The position numbers and the translations under genes are program-made. Source: Aplidium turbinatum (lineage: Eukaryota > Chordata > Ascidiacea > Aplousobranchia > Polyclinidae). Taken from it: a stretch of 64,000 bases of DNA. Below are positions 44,701-55,040 of this stretch, piece after piece. Every line of letters starts with the position of its first letter. The first letter of the stretch is position 1. Under the pieces are notes generated by a model. The model was given only the letters and a program-made list of their open reading frames with translations. It ran no database searches and was not told where the DNA came from. The stretch spans positions 39,024,498 to 39,088,497 of the forward strand of contig OU964921.1 in the NCBI GenBank assembly GCA_918807975.1. The letters run 5' to 3'.

Positions 44701-46519
44701 GTCTTTCTTAGGTTCAACCACAATTGGATTCACCCACTCTGTTGGGGTTGTCACAGGTGATATGATGCCTTCTGTCAACAGTTCATCAATTTCTTCTCGG
44801 AGTGCTTGTTCATATGCTACTGGAATTCTTCTTGCCTTTGTGACACATAGTGGAGTTGCTTCATCAACAAGGGTGATCTTAAATTGTTCGCCTTTCATTG
44901 GAGGTCTGCTCTCAAAGACGTCTTGAAATTCTTCAAGTAATTGTTGTTTCATGCTATTTATTTTACTGTCAACAGTAGTGCTGGTGCATTGGGGTACTTT
45001 CGGTTCTAGAAATATCTTGCCTTCAGAAAATGGGAGGACTACATTTGAAGTGGTAGAGAGTTGGGCCACATGGTGACTTGGTGGTTTGGTTGGTGTTACT
45101 TCAATTTTTTCAATACCCAATGCTTTTAAAACATCAATGGAAAGCAATGGTGTTGATATACCCTCAAAAACAACTATGTTGGCTTCTGTGATGTTTGGTC
45201 CAAACTGAAATGTAGCTTTTACATATCCTTGCGGGTGCATCTTTTCACTTGTTGCTGTAACAGTGCGTTTCATTTCATCAGTGGCTTGACACAGGTTTGT
45301 TTGCGTCAATCCAAAATTTGTTAGATGTTTTGGCCCTATTACAGTCCAATCAGAACCAGTATCAATAGTGAAGTCTTGAAGATGACTGCCTCCTTGGTCA
45401 GTTGTGACTATTACTTGTACACTTTCTGTTTTGGTGCCAATATAAGATACAACTGCACCAGTTTTGTATTTGTTGTTTATCTCAAATTTGAATTGATTTT
45501 TCTTTTTGTAACATGCCCTTTCGAAATGGCCCATTCCTTGACAAAAATTGCACTTTTTCCCTTCTGCTGGACATTTGGCATGGTATGCATGATAGTAGCC
45601 ACATCTTCTACATTCTTTTGACTTGGATTGATCTTTATCGGTCCTGTTTACTACATTTACAGAGTTGAGGTCCATGCCTGAGAAAGTAGCTTGAGTTTTT
45701 TGCATAACCTCAAAATTATTGATTATTTTTACAGCCATAGGCAATGTTAGTTCAGCTATTTCGAAAAGTTTGGTTTGCACTTTAGGGTCACAATTAAATA
45801 CAATTTTGTGCAATAGCATCTGATCTACAACTTTTTGCTTGTCTTCAGCACAGATATTGTGGTCAAATTTGCATGATGAGACCAGATTTATTAATTCAGC
45901 ATAAAAGTCATTGAACTGTTGGCCAGGGTTTTGTTTGTATTGTTCAAAGGCATGTCGCTTTAGCCAAACATTTTCGGTTGCTCCTGTCACTTCAGATAAA
46001 GCATCAAGAAGGGCATTCAAATCCTCTCTATTATCTACAGGTAGCTGGAGTCTGATTGCATTAATTTTGTGGAAAGAATTGGTGCTGACACATGCTTCAA
46101 GTGCAGCCCACTTTGCAGCCCATGCAATGCCAGATTGCGAGAATCCTGCTTCTCTGATAAAATTTGTGAACTGCCTTTTCCAATTAATAAATTTGTCTCC
46201 AGTGTGTGTTGTCAGCTCTAACTCTTCTTTCACAAAAACTTGCTTTAAGGACCAATCAAGTTTAGTCGGCATAGTTAATCAACTGACGTAGCCTACTATA
46301 GGTGAACAAAGTTGCCGCTGGGGGAACGTTTCGACTTTTAAACTGCAATTAGTCACTTTGCCGGCGACGCCATGTAATATATTGATCAAGACGGATACAC
46401 AGGTTTACAATACGTCCTCACAACACGAGTCTCTCAACATAATGCCGATTCGATGTTCTGCGCATGTCTCGTTTAGAACAGGGTTTCCACGTTAACAATT
46501 AAGATTCCAATATATCACA
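41799..46519 (-). mobile_element. Ty3/Gypsy-type LTR retrotransposon, looks whole
   Basis: Two 147-bp LTRs (41799-41945 and 46373-46519), identical by eye, begin TGTAATAT and end ATATCACA. They are flanked by a 5-bp duplication GACGA (41794-41798 and 46520-46524). A G-rich polypurine tract lies inside the 3' LTR (about 41946-41953). A TGG-starting primer-binding region abuts the 5' LTR on the minus strand. Identical LTRs point to a very recent insertion. The LTRs are unusually short. Confidence 0.95.
42118..46272 (-). CDS. Gag-Pol polyprotein of the LTR element
   Basis: One frame of 1384 residues holds all parts in Ty3/Gypsy order: a Gag-like region, Cys/His zinc-knuckle segments (about residues 221-255), an aspartic protease (IDTGSDW near 303-309), reverse transcriptase with a VVDDVVIYS active-site block, RNase H (LFTDASLKNG), and an integrase with an HHCC-like zinc finger and core, ending with a basic tail. 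Gag and Pol share one frame. No envelope gene is seen. Confidence 0.95.
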   Translation of the reverse strand: MPTKLDWSLKQVFVKEELELTTHTGDKFINWKRQFTNFIREAGFSQSGIAWAAKWAALEACVSTNSFHKINAIRLQLPVDNREDLNALLDALSEVTGATENVWLKRHAFEQYKQNPGQQFNDFYAELINLVSSCKFDHNICAEDKQKVVDQMLLHKIVFNCDPKVQTKLFEIAELTLPMAVKIINNFEVMQKTQATFSGMDLNSVNVVNRTDKDQSKSKECRRCGYYHAYHAKCPAEGKKCNFCQGMGHFERACYKKKNQFKFEINNKYKTGAVVSYIGTKTESVQVIVTTDQGGSHLQDFTIDTGSDWTVIGPKHLTNFGLTQTNLCQATDEMKRTVTATSEKMHPQGYVKATFQFGPNITEANIVVFEGISTPLLSIDVLKALGIEKIEVTPTKPPSHHVAQLSTTSNVVLPFSEGKIFLEPKVPQCTSTTVDSKINSMKQQLLEEFQDVFESRPPMKGEQFKITLVDEATPLCVTKARRIPVAYEQALREEIDELLTEGIISPVTTPTEWVNPIVVEPKKDSNGNFKGKVRLCVDFRHLNKYCLREHYSSPCVLETVQAINANDAKLFTTFDAWKGYHQIELAEESKSLTTFITPFGRFRYERAPFGINSISEHYNRRMSEALDGLSNVKKVVDDVVIYSSNDIDHHLQLVKSFLHKCRENGIRLHRNKFNFSENQLTFAGVVLNQHGYKIQDKILNAIKEFKQPQCLTDLQSFQGMANQLAPFNKDLAKALQPLRPLLKKSNEPFSMDEFQVQAFLDAKNLLTSENVLAYYRPGAPLQLFTDASLKNGLGFFLKQLQPDNTWKTIQTGSRTLLDAETRYAPIEIELQAIVYATKKCRNFLAGCKFKVFTDHRPLVTICNKRRLDEVDNSRILRCLIKLMDYNFIVEYIPGSHNKAADAFSRHPVDPPDESDKADQQLQLFSVNILRTAKGEDANCSFRLEQIRSEAENDIEYQLLKSQVLQGFPQHKHMLHEMLHAYWNVRDDLTISDDDFILKGTRLLIPKTLRKNVLCELHAGHRGIEGSKARARLVVYWPNIDNDIENSCRSCKKCENDRPSQAKEPIKHLPTPCHPFEFISTDWFDLNGDKFLVIVDWYSGHFDVKGPVAHPDAPSCIGYLREWFINTSVCDYLWSDGGPPFGSAEMKDFLLRWGVKWSPSSPRYPQGNSIAESAVKWAKSLLRKCWKGKGQPLKTNEDWIKGLLQWKNTPHKSTGLSPAMMLYNHPIQDLIPCHKSALKRSWHDEKLRVDREAAQRKEKLEHYYNKSVKSLKPLKVGDPVCIQNNITKRWDRYGIVLECYYRARRYLIKLESGMIIRRNRIHLRKRFFSKECTNNHHYTHTPVVDNESTTRHLSSFETIDAQPTHIRRSTRLSRPPRRLADYIMT

Positions 46520-46524
46520 GACGA

Positions 46525-48533
46525 TGGTCAGTGTTGGTAGAAATTATCTTCACAAGATCACACAACCCGACTGTTTGAAGCGCTCCGCTGTCACAGTGAG
46601 CTATGCAGCGAACTTTCATGCTTTTTTAAGCTTAAACTGGGAGCCGACATGAGTCTGCAGTATCTATTGAACAACATAGCCTACTCATGTAGGCAAAGGT
46701 AGAGAATGGATCGCTTGTTGTGTATCAAGTAACTTATAATTTGGATCATCACCCAGTTCAATGTTAGAAAAGAAACAGCTTTCAATAGGTTTTACATTTA
46801 AAGAGTTTGTGAAACAGTTGTTTTCAGCCACATTTGTTGACCTGACATTTAATTTTTGATCTATCCTTTCCTCAATCGCTATGGTAGCATTAATTTTAAG
46901 CAGTAAAATACTGAATGGACACGGAGCTTCGCTTTCAACTATGCGATCCTGGTTCGACACCCAGCTTAGGTGAATGCTGAAGAGGACGATGGTCTTAACT
47001 AAGGTTGTAATATATTGAGCACATGATTGTAGTCGATCTAAGAAAAAAATGAGAAGCATAAAAACTCGCCGCTTCTCTCCCATTAACGCCGTAGACCGAT
47101 TATACTGAGGAGCCTATTTTCTCGTGCTTGATCCTCCGTAAAAAAGCGTGAAGCTTTTTTTGATTCGCTTGGTAGTTATGCTATAATTAAATTGAGTGGT
47201 TTTCTTAGCTCAACTTTACAGTCGCATGTTTAAGTCTCAATTTCATTTTGTTTTCACTTCTGATCGTCACTGCAAAGGTAATATATCGCAAACACAGCAA
47301 AAGTTGATAAAAGGTAGAAGCGATAAAACGTGAACCTTACGATGTGAAACAAGATGTTAAAAATAAACTGATTAAAAGCTCAATCGTGTTTTAATCTATT
47401 TATTGTGTTGGAAACTGAAACGAAAAAAGGAAATATAGACTTAGGCTACAACGCAAACATAGATAAGGCAGCAATACCAAGTTCTTAATGTCTCTGTCAC
47501 AGCCGTTCCTTACTGCTTGTCGAATGTTGCCTTGCGAAGCATAGCAATAAAGAAGCCTCAAATTCATAAACTTTTAATCTGTCATTTCTTGACCGTTTCC
47601 AAACAACTGTCTATGTACACTGATATACATAATTCATACAAGGTTATGAATTATGAAAACAGCAACAGTAGCCTAAGCTAACTTCTATTTTTGTTTTGGT
47701 TATTTGGAAAAATAGGATTTCTTCTTTATCAAGTCCTTTTTATTTAGAGGATACAATTTTTTTGGAAGTTTTCTTAAAACAACATCTAAACTTTAATATA
47801 TATTTGTGTCTTGTAGACTGCCGTTATTTCTATTGTCATGTGTACACTGCTGATTGCGTTCATATAGCTTACAGTTTTGTATTCTAGATTTTTTGTCCAC
47901 TGCAATTGTAGGCTTGTAGCTGACAGCTTGATACTACTATTTCCTTCAGTGTTCAATTAAATATAGTCATGAACTTTTGCCAAGCATCAAATATAAACAG
48001 AGGTTTTCCATGCTACCAGGCACAGAGAAATTTTAAATAAAAAAGTTCATCAAACTACCAAACGATCGTTGACCAACAAATTTGTAAAAAAATGGTTTCG
48101 AGAACCTACCCATTGAACCTATGACTTACCTACTTGAAAAAAAACACAATAACAATAGTATTTGAAAACCTGAAGGAAAAGATTATAGTCGACCAACTTG
48201 ACCTACAGGAACTTAGAACAAAAAAAAACAAAAAAAAACGACATAAACAACTTCATCGTATTTAATAAAAATCAATAGAATCGGAAAATAAGCTGCAAGT
48301 AAAAGATTAATGGCTGTTGGAGAAAATGTTAAGGCAGCGTGTCTATTATTTACTTTTCTAATCAATATAGTACGAGCTGTGCTAAGTACGACATCGATTT
48401 TATCACACAGAAAGTAGGGTGTTGAAATGTTCAAGTTACGTTGTTTGCGTGTTTCAGTAACCATCTGCAAGCTGAACCCTGTTTTATTTTGTGTGTATCG
48501 TAGTGTGAAAGACATAGCCAGGTTTCAGCTGTT
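46525..48533. other. Gene-free stretch with a SINE fragment
   Basis: A B-box-like CCTGGTTCGACACCCAGC near 46948-46965 is related to the SINE at 15983 (fragment about 46915-46985). The 132-residue minus-strand frame at 46685-47083 runs through it and is judged accidental. No other gene is supported. Confidence 0.5.
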
Positions 48534-48897
48534 GATGATGATGATGGCGTATGAGCGATCTTTCCAGGCTAGATTGGAGGGCAGGAAATCTTCAGCCACT
48601 CGGCAGTCTCGTCGTCCAGGATTCTCAGACCATGCGCACCGTGTGGAGGCCGGTGGGTTAGGCAGTGGTGGATGACATGGTCTGCGGTCTGTTCCGTGGC
48701 ACCACACTCGCATTCTGATGAAGGAGCCAGGCCCCATTTGTGCATGTCCGAACGAAAGCGGCCGACGCCAGTTCGCAGGCGGTTAAGCCTGACCCACGCA
48801 AGCCTTGCGAGGGACATCCCTGGTGGACGGGGATCGGCGTTGGGTATGAAGTCACTGATGATTAACGGGCATGCGTTGTTGGCGAACCGCCACATTG
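48534..48897 (-). mobile_element. LINE 3' fragment (C-terminal reverse transcriptase frame)
   Basis: The minus-strand frame of 108 residues contains RLNRLRTGVGRFRSDMHKWG, the Cys/His cluster CECGATEQTADHVIHHC and LDDETAEWL. This is the typical C-terminus of R1/Jockey-clade-like LINE ORFs. The 3' end runs into a (CAT)n-like tail (TGATGATGATGATGG on the plus strand). The same family recurs at 53846-54704 and 63935-64000. It is 5'-truncated. Confidence 0.8.
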
Positions 48898-49951
48898 TAA
48901 ATTAATGAATGACCCTTTTTCTTGTGGTGTTAGGCTACAAGGATCGATTGAATCATCTCAAAAAAATGCCTATGCCTTACTAAATTAACGAAGAACAGTC
49001 AGTGTAGCTCAGTAATGATTATTCTTATTAAAAAAAATGTTTAGATGTTCTGATGGTAGCATGGCCTAAATATCGCAAAAATAGTAAATTTTGTATTTTA
49101 TGCGATACCTTATATGTTCTAATCGACTGTTGTTAATCTAGTACTAGTTGAGCAACTAGTTTACAAGTATTTTTTACATACAGTGTGTGATCATGTTTAG
49201 TTAATTTTAGAATATTAAGTTGATGTACGCACAAAGTTCTGTATTTGCAACAAGATATAACAATTCGTAAAGGTTTTTTTAACAAAATCTTGTACCGTAC
49301 TTTCAGAAAAATGTCAAATAATTATTAGATTTAGAAAAACACATTTTTGCAAAGTTTTTAAATTTTATCTTAAGTTATTTAAAAAAAAGAAATCCTAACA
49401 AAGAATTTGATAACATTTACTTAATTATATCGGTGGAGTAGACTATCTTGTTGCGTGCGGTGCAATGAAGCTAATGGTTTCTGGTTCATTCTTGCTTTTT
49501 TACGACCTAGCGAGATTATAAAATGGTGAAACTAAATATTAAAAAAGCAGCACAAAAGCACCTGGGCGTGTAGTACGTGGATTGCCTACTCACATAAGTT
49601 ATTATAGGCCTACAGTAGCCTATACCGTACATAGCAATAACCAAGTCGGTTAGAAACCAAAATAATTCGAAGCAAAGTTTCGTTTCCATGAAAAACATGT
49701 TTGTCTTGGTTTACTTCCTTTTCAGTATTTCGTTCCGTTGAATTTTTTGTTTTGTTGATATACAAACGAAAAGCAGCAGAGGAATCTTACAACTCAAAAA
49801 CGAGTTATAGTCCGACATGCATTGCCATGTGACATATGCTTTGAATGTTATTATTTCTTTGTAGGCTATATTTATTGAGATCCGTTAAGGGTAGGGGATC
49901 TCCTGACTAAGAAGCAGCAAGCCGGCGATTCTCCATCAAGTATCAATTCAG

Positions 49952-50236
49952 TATTTTTTTTATTAAAAGAGTGAAAGAATCAGCAGAGACTGATTGTGTA
50001 GCTTAGTTTGAGATTGTCGTAGCCTATAATTTTTTACACAGCATTGTACCAGATAGTCTTGGTCAGTATCTTAGTTAGGCTACTGCAGGTTAATTTATTT
50101 ATTTAATAATAGTTTTAGGGAATGATTTTTTGCTTTTTAGGCACTAATGATGCTCTACAGTAGTGGAGCGAATTGCATAATATGCAATAAATAGGGCTCT
50201 GCTGATTCTCCGTGCACTTTTAATAAAAAAAATACT
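49952..50236. mobile_element. Foldback/MITE with about 40-bp inverted ends
   Basis: The left end GTATTTTTTTTATTAAAAG followed by AATCAGCAGAG is mirrored by the complement at 50195-50236. The 285-bp element has no coding capacity. A clear target duplication is not visible. Confidence 0.6.
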
Positions 50237-50525
50237 TACTTCTATGTATGTATAGCCTCAATATTACCTATTTTGGCATACTTTTGTTAGACTTGTCACA
50301 GGTAAGGTTCAATCCTATATTTTGTGCAGATTTTATTAAGTGAAACTTTTGTATGTTAAAAGTGGGTTCATTACTTATAGGCTATTTTTAAATATACTGT
50401 AGCCTATTAACGAGTCAAAACATTCATGGAATTAAACTGAAACATTTTATTAGTCTAAAAATAAATCTATTACACGCCTATATATTGAAAGCAGTGAAAG
50501 ATTATGAAGAAAAATTGACTACGAA

Positions 50526-50679
50526 ATGCATCCTTTGAAACAAAAAAGTCGAAGGCACTTGAATTTTCAAGTAGTTTCTCAAATAGCGTTCAAGTGGTAT
50601 GGAATCGTATTGCATCTTGCAGTTGTCTTAACCAATGTTTGGGCTCAAGAAGACGAATATGCTAAAACAAAGCCAATAG
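50526..50679 (+). CDS. LRR receptor exon 1: signal peptide
   Basis: The ATG at 50526 opens 51 residues with a basic start, a hydrophobic core and a likely cleavage after VWA, followed by an acidic stretch. It ends one base into a codon (ATAG|GTCAGA). The first base of exon 2's codon pairs with it to give Asp. Confidence 0.8.
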
Positions 50680-53600
50680 GTCAGAGAAAAAAAGAAAATT
50701 TTTTTCCTACTATTAATAGCTTATTGTTTTTATAGCGCAAAAATTATGCTTTTTTTCTGTAAACACAAATGTTGAGCTTGTCAGTTTTCATAGTAGGCTA
50801 TTTCACCGCATTCAAATGTGGTACCGTATTTTAAAATTACAGTATCTCACATGAACTAATTAACTTATGTTGAGTAAATCTAAGCATATATTTTGGCTAC
50901 TAGGCCTACACTATTACAATTTACTGTGCGTACAGAGTTTTTTAATTCAGAGAAAATTATTATGTTTTCACTGACATATCTGTTTGCAAAAATAAATGCT
51001 TGCATCGTGTCTTAGTGTATAAATTTTCACATTTCAATTTTGAAACTTTCAATTTTAAAATTAACTGTTGAAACAAAATTGAAAGCTTCTGATATTGGTC
51101 GATTGCATAGCCGAGTGATGAGAGCCCCTGCTTGATGGGATTGAATCTGCAGTGGCGGGATTCAATTTAGTTTGCAACCGCTTCGCCTATTTACCCTTTG
51201 GCTAATATTAACTATATCTGCCAACCCTGCGTATGGTGATTATATTAGGTCCACCCAAGGAAGTCGGCCAGGAACCGGTTCTGAAAACTTTTTTTTAGAA
51301 AGCTGTTTGTGCGAACCGGTGTAAACCGGTCGAATCCCACCACTGATGTTATGCAAGATGAAGATGGGCATTTTGTCTTTCCGTTTACTTTAATTCTCTC
51401 TCCACCACAAATTAGCCGGATACGACATGATGGACTTTTTCATGAAATAGCAATGGTTAACTTATGCGCTATGTTTCAGATGGAAGTTCACAATTGTCAA
51501 AGGATTTCAAGCATGTAACCTTTGCCAATTCTTTTAACATTTCTCATAAACAAATACCTGTTGCTTGCCCTATACGATGCACATGCAAGACCAACAATTC
51601 GTCAAATCTATATGCCGTGACTTGTCGAAGGGGAAGACATTTCTTGCCTAAGTTTTCTCCTAACACAACCACTAAACTTGTATACATCTTCAACACTGTT
51701 CCAAACAACACCCTTACAAGAGAAAGTTTCACGTCATTTGTCAACTTGGTAACATTAAATCTTAGCACAAACGAGATTAAATTAATTCATAGAGACTCTT
51801 TTATTTCTATAAAGCATTTGAAGCATTTGTGTCTTGACAACAATTTCATTGTGAGGCAAGAAAATCAAGGATTTTGGAATTTGGAAATGTTGAGAAATAT
51901 AAAGACACTCAGCTTGAAAAATGTATTGCCGGAAAAGAACCCCCCATGCTTCTTATGGGCTTTTATAGCAAATGATGCATTGAATTCAACAACATGTGGA
52001 ATAAAAGCCATTGAGGATAGACAAAAAAATTACACCAATTTTAATCACTTAAAAGCTATTCAGTTAGACCAAAATCGTTTAGACTATATAGACGAAAATG
52101 TGATACTGAAAACAGGAATGCTGGACTCGTTGGAAACTCTTGGGCTGTCGAAAAACTTTTTGACACAAAGCGAACTATTGTGCTTGTTAAAATTAATAAA
52201 TGCATCAAGTTTTGCACCAATTGACCCAAAAGTTTTGTACGAATCGGGTGACAACCAAGACGAAACATTGCTTCAAACACAAAAGGACGTGAAAATACAT
52301 GACAAAGTGTTCAAACTTAACGTATCCGGCAATCTGATATCGGTAATCAACAAAACAATATTAAACTATTTCAAAAAAACAACTGCAACGTCGCAAATTC
52401 CAGGCCGTGTTCCGCTGACAAGATTAAAAGTGTTTCTGCGGGACAATCCTTTTCTCTGTTCATGCAGTCTGCTCCCACTAATGGACTTTCTATTCAATGG
52501 CTCAAAAAACAACGTCATTGACGATTACAAGTCGCTAAGTTGCAAGTTGCCGAAAAGAATTTCAGGTGTAGCATCTTCGTCGTTTATCTTGTATGGCATG
52601 CGAGTAACAAATGAACAAGGGAATATATTCAAGGGAACAAAGGAATGTAAGTAACCATAGTTACTTATTGATAATAAATATCATTGTGCTATAAGTTAAA
52701 ATATAATATATAGCTTACTTTCCTCTACACATAGGTTACTAGTAGATTTTCTAACGATATAAAATTTAGATGTGCAATGTTTAGATAAGCCTACCGCTCG
52801 TTATCCAATGTAGCCCAATCACAGTTGAATTTCTTCTACCACACACTCTTTCAAAATCACTAGCGTACAGTTTGTTTTTCTTTAACTGTTCTACGTTTCG
52901 TTTCTACGTTTCTACGTTTTTACGTTTCGTTCATTTGTTTAAGTTACTTTTCATTAATTTCTGCTTTTCAAGGTTTAAAATTGCATCGCCTGCAAAAATT
53001 TCCGAATCAGTTAAAGATATGCGAGGAAAATTTTCGCCTGACTGGAGTACAAATAACCTTTATTACTGTTTTTGGAATATTGCTCAGTTTTGTCAGCCTC
53101 ACCGTTGCTTATTTAAACCGGAAAAAGATAATTGTGTATTTCAACTTCATGTGGAATCGGGGAGATAATGAAGCTTCGCAGACCACTGTAAGGTAAGTTA
53201 GTTCAAGTGTTTTAAAATTTTTAGAGTTAATCTCTGACTGCAATAAACCGTGGCCTAGTCAAAAAGGATATTTATTTTTGATTAATTTTATGAAGTTGAA
53301 AAGCTTTATGCAAATGATTGTAAAGGAGATGCAATTGTCTTTTTTTACTTAGAAATTGAAAAATCTTATAACACTTACATCTACCAGAATGCATTACAAA
53401 ACGCTTGCTTCTGCAAATAAACAATTTTACGGCCAACTACAGTGCAGCGTAAACTTTTATTCTAATAAAAAGCAATTATAGGCTATTATCTTTCAACTTT
53501 AATATAATAACAAAAATAATGACAACAAAAACATCATATTAGTAGTAAAAAATATAATCTTTGTTGCTAATTATAATAATAATAAAATAATAAAGTAATC

Positions 53601-55040
53601 ATGCTATCAATTGTTGTACCTCCTAGACCAAATACCGAACTTGCTACGTTGTTTCAGACTGTTGCTATTCGTCTGATGAATGAGATGTTATAATATTACC
53701 AAGTACTGAAAAATGAGAAACTGTGATTTTAAAAATTACAGTTATTTGTTACCAATAGTTTGCAGTAACATTACAAAATCTCTGTAGCCTAACCGGGTGC
53801 GGTGCGGTGTCTGATGAATGGGATGTTATAATATTACCAAGTACTCGTCGTCGTCGTCCTGTGAGCGTCTGGGGCCGAGGGTCTATCTTTTTACCACCCC
53901 AGATTCACGATGTTCCCGGACTACAGTGGAAGGCTACTAGAGAGCAGCCAGTCTTTGGTTTCATCATCCATGACACGCAGACCTTCCACTCCGTTAGGTG
54001 GCTTGAAGATGGAGCAGTCATTGATGATGTGGTCTGCGGTCTGTTCCTCGGCACCACATTCACAGGAGGAGGAAGAGGCCATTCCCCATTGGTGCATGGT
54101 TGAGCGGAAAATCCCGACGCCCGTAGGAATACGGTTGAGGCGCACCCATGCCTGTCTTGGTAGTGTTAGACCGATGGGGCGTGTGTCGACGTCGGGGATG
54201 AACGAATAGAGTGTGGTGGCGGTTGAATTTCATTCAGAACTCCATTTATGGTCCGCCCAAGCAGCCGCAGAGATGTCTTGTACATCAGCTTCGTTGATAA
54301 GAAGTTGAGCGGCTGGCACGAATGGGTGTCTTGATTTCAGTCGACGACGGTGCTCGTTTGGGAGAGCAGAGATCTTGTGGTGGAGAAGGTGGTTAGGCTC
54401 CAGTGCCCGTCGACCGAGGGACAGAGTGGCTTCTTCGCGACGAAGCTCAGCGGGTTGGATGCCAGCGAGAATGGGGAGATTGTCCAATGGTGTGGGACGC
54501 ATGCATCCGGTCACTGTGCGCAGGGCGCTGTTTATGGCAGTGTCGATGTTATGGCTGTGAGCACTGCGGCACCAAACATGTGCACAGTACTCTGCTGAAG
54601 AGTATACAAGGGCTAAGGCTATACGCAAAGTGTCAGCCCTCGCCCCCCAGCTAGAGCCTGCCAGGCGCTTGAGTAGCGCAGCACCAACCGGGCACTCGTC
54701 AAGGACCAAGTAATGAAAAATGAGAAACTGTGATTTTTAAAAATACAGTTATCTGTTACCAATAGTTTGCAGTAACATAACAAAATCTCTGTAGCCTAAC
54801 CGGCTGCGGTGTGGTGTCCCTGTATGGCCATTGGCCAGGCCATTGCCCTACCAACTTGAATGCCGGAGGTATTTCCTCTTTGCGCATTCTTGACAATATT
54901 TTTACATTCTGATTCCTTTAAGGTGGCGAAACAATATGGATAAATATTCGATACCACAAGATCATATGGGAGTTGGACACCAGGGATATCATACGGAGGA
55001 CGAACCATTTGCTACGACAAAAGAGAGCACCAAGCATTGA
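50526..55040 (+). CDS. Toll-like LRR type I membrane protein, short tail, no TIR seen
   Basis: Four exons join in phase: 50526-50679, 51480-52646, 52973-53192, 54923-55040 (1659 nt, 552 residues). Parts are a signal peptide (core GIVLHLAVVL, end VWA), an LRR N-cap CPIRCTC (81-87), several LRRs (LVTLNLSTNEIKLI, LKAIQLDQNRLDYI, LETLGLSKNFLT, KLNVSGNLISVI), and an LRR C-cap with NPFLCSC. Then come one membrane span (about 466-488) and the juxtamembrane NRKKIIVYFNFMW, as in Toll receptors. Toll receptors then carry a TIR domain; here the only in-phase exon found gives a 38-residue tail ending at TGA 55038. Function is unknown; a decoy or co-receptor role is inference. The last exon is the least certain part; without it, read-through stops right after residue 513. 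Confidence 0.8.
51150..51345. mobile_element. hAT-like miniature element in LRR receptor intron 1
   Basis: The inverted ends CAGTGGCGGGATTC and GAATCCCACCACTG bound a 196-bp non-coding element with AACCGGT repeats near its right end. An obvious 8-bp duplication is not seen, so the insertion is old or its ends are slightly misplaced. Confidence 0.7.
51480..52646 (+). CDS. LRR receptor exon 2: LRR ectodomain
   Basis: This single 1167-nt exon carries both LRR caps and all repeats. Acceptor ATGTTTCAG, donor GAAT|GTAAGT. Many Asn-X-Ser/Thr sites (NNSS, NNTL, NLST, NSTT, NYTN, NVSG, NKTI) suggest heavy glycosylation. One LRR has an insertion with extra cysteines (NPPCFLWAF to TTCGIKAIE). A Toll-like architecture is the closest match, but LRR-only adhesion proteins cannot be excluded. 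Confidence 0.88.
52973..53192 (+). CDS. LRR receptor exon 3: membrane span
   Basis: It completes the C-cap with CLKLHRLQKFPNQLKICEEN and encodes the span ITFITVFGILLSFVSLTVAY and a basic stop-transfer NRKK. It ends in phase 2 (GTAAG|GTAAGT). Reading into the intron meets a TAA at once, so intron retention would give an almost tail-less receptor. Confidence 0.85.
53673..54817. repeat. 138-bp tandem duplication split by a LINE
   Basis: The first copy is 53673-53810. The second copy starts at 53811 (CTGATGAATGGGATG) and resumes at 54705 (ACCAAGTAATGAAAAATG) to 54817. Between lies the LINE with a 9-10-bp duplication ACCAAGTACT/ACCAAGTAAT. The order of events is therefore tandem duplication, then LINE insertion. 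Confidence 0.85.
53846..54704 (-). mobile_element. 5'-truncated LINE in LRR receptor intron 3
   Basis: The minus-strand frame from about 54709 gives LDECPVGAALLKRLAGSSWG and GCMRPTPLDNLPILAGIQPA, the thumb and C-terminal part of a non-LTR reverse transcriptase frame. A second frame (54145-53921) gives the RLNRIPTGVGIFRS/CECGAEEQTADHIINDC end. The two blocks are out of frame with each other, so it is inactive. The 3' tail is (GAC)n-like. Direction is opposite to the host gene. Confidence 0.85.
54923..55040 (+). CDS. LRR receptor exon 4 (candidate): short cytoplasmic tail
   Basis: After TTCCTTTAAG, phase 2 gives RWRNNMDKYSIPQDHMGVGH, then QGYHTEDEPFATTKESTKH and TGA. The peptide is polar with two tyrosines and an acidic patch, and has no TIR boxes. 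The acceptor has a weak pyrimidine tract. Other frames downstream (to about 55480) are open in parts, but none shows a TIR motif. Confidence 0.5.

Noticed and set aside
42596-46291. Plus-strand open frames across the LTR element
   Set aside because: They are antisense shadows of the Gag-Pol frame.
46685-47083. 132-residue minus-strand open frame
   Set aside because: It overlaps a SINE fragment and has no family match or splice support.
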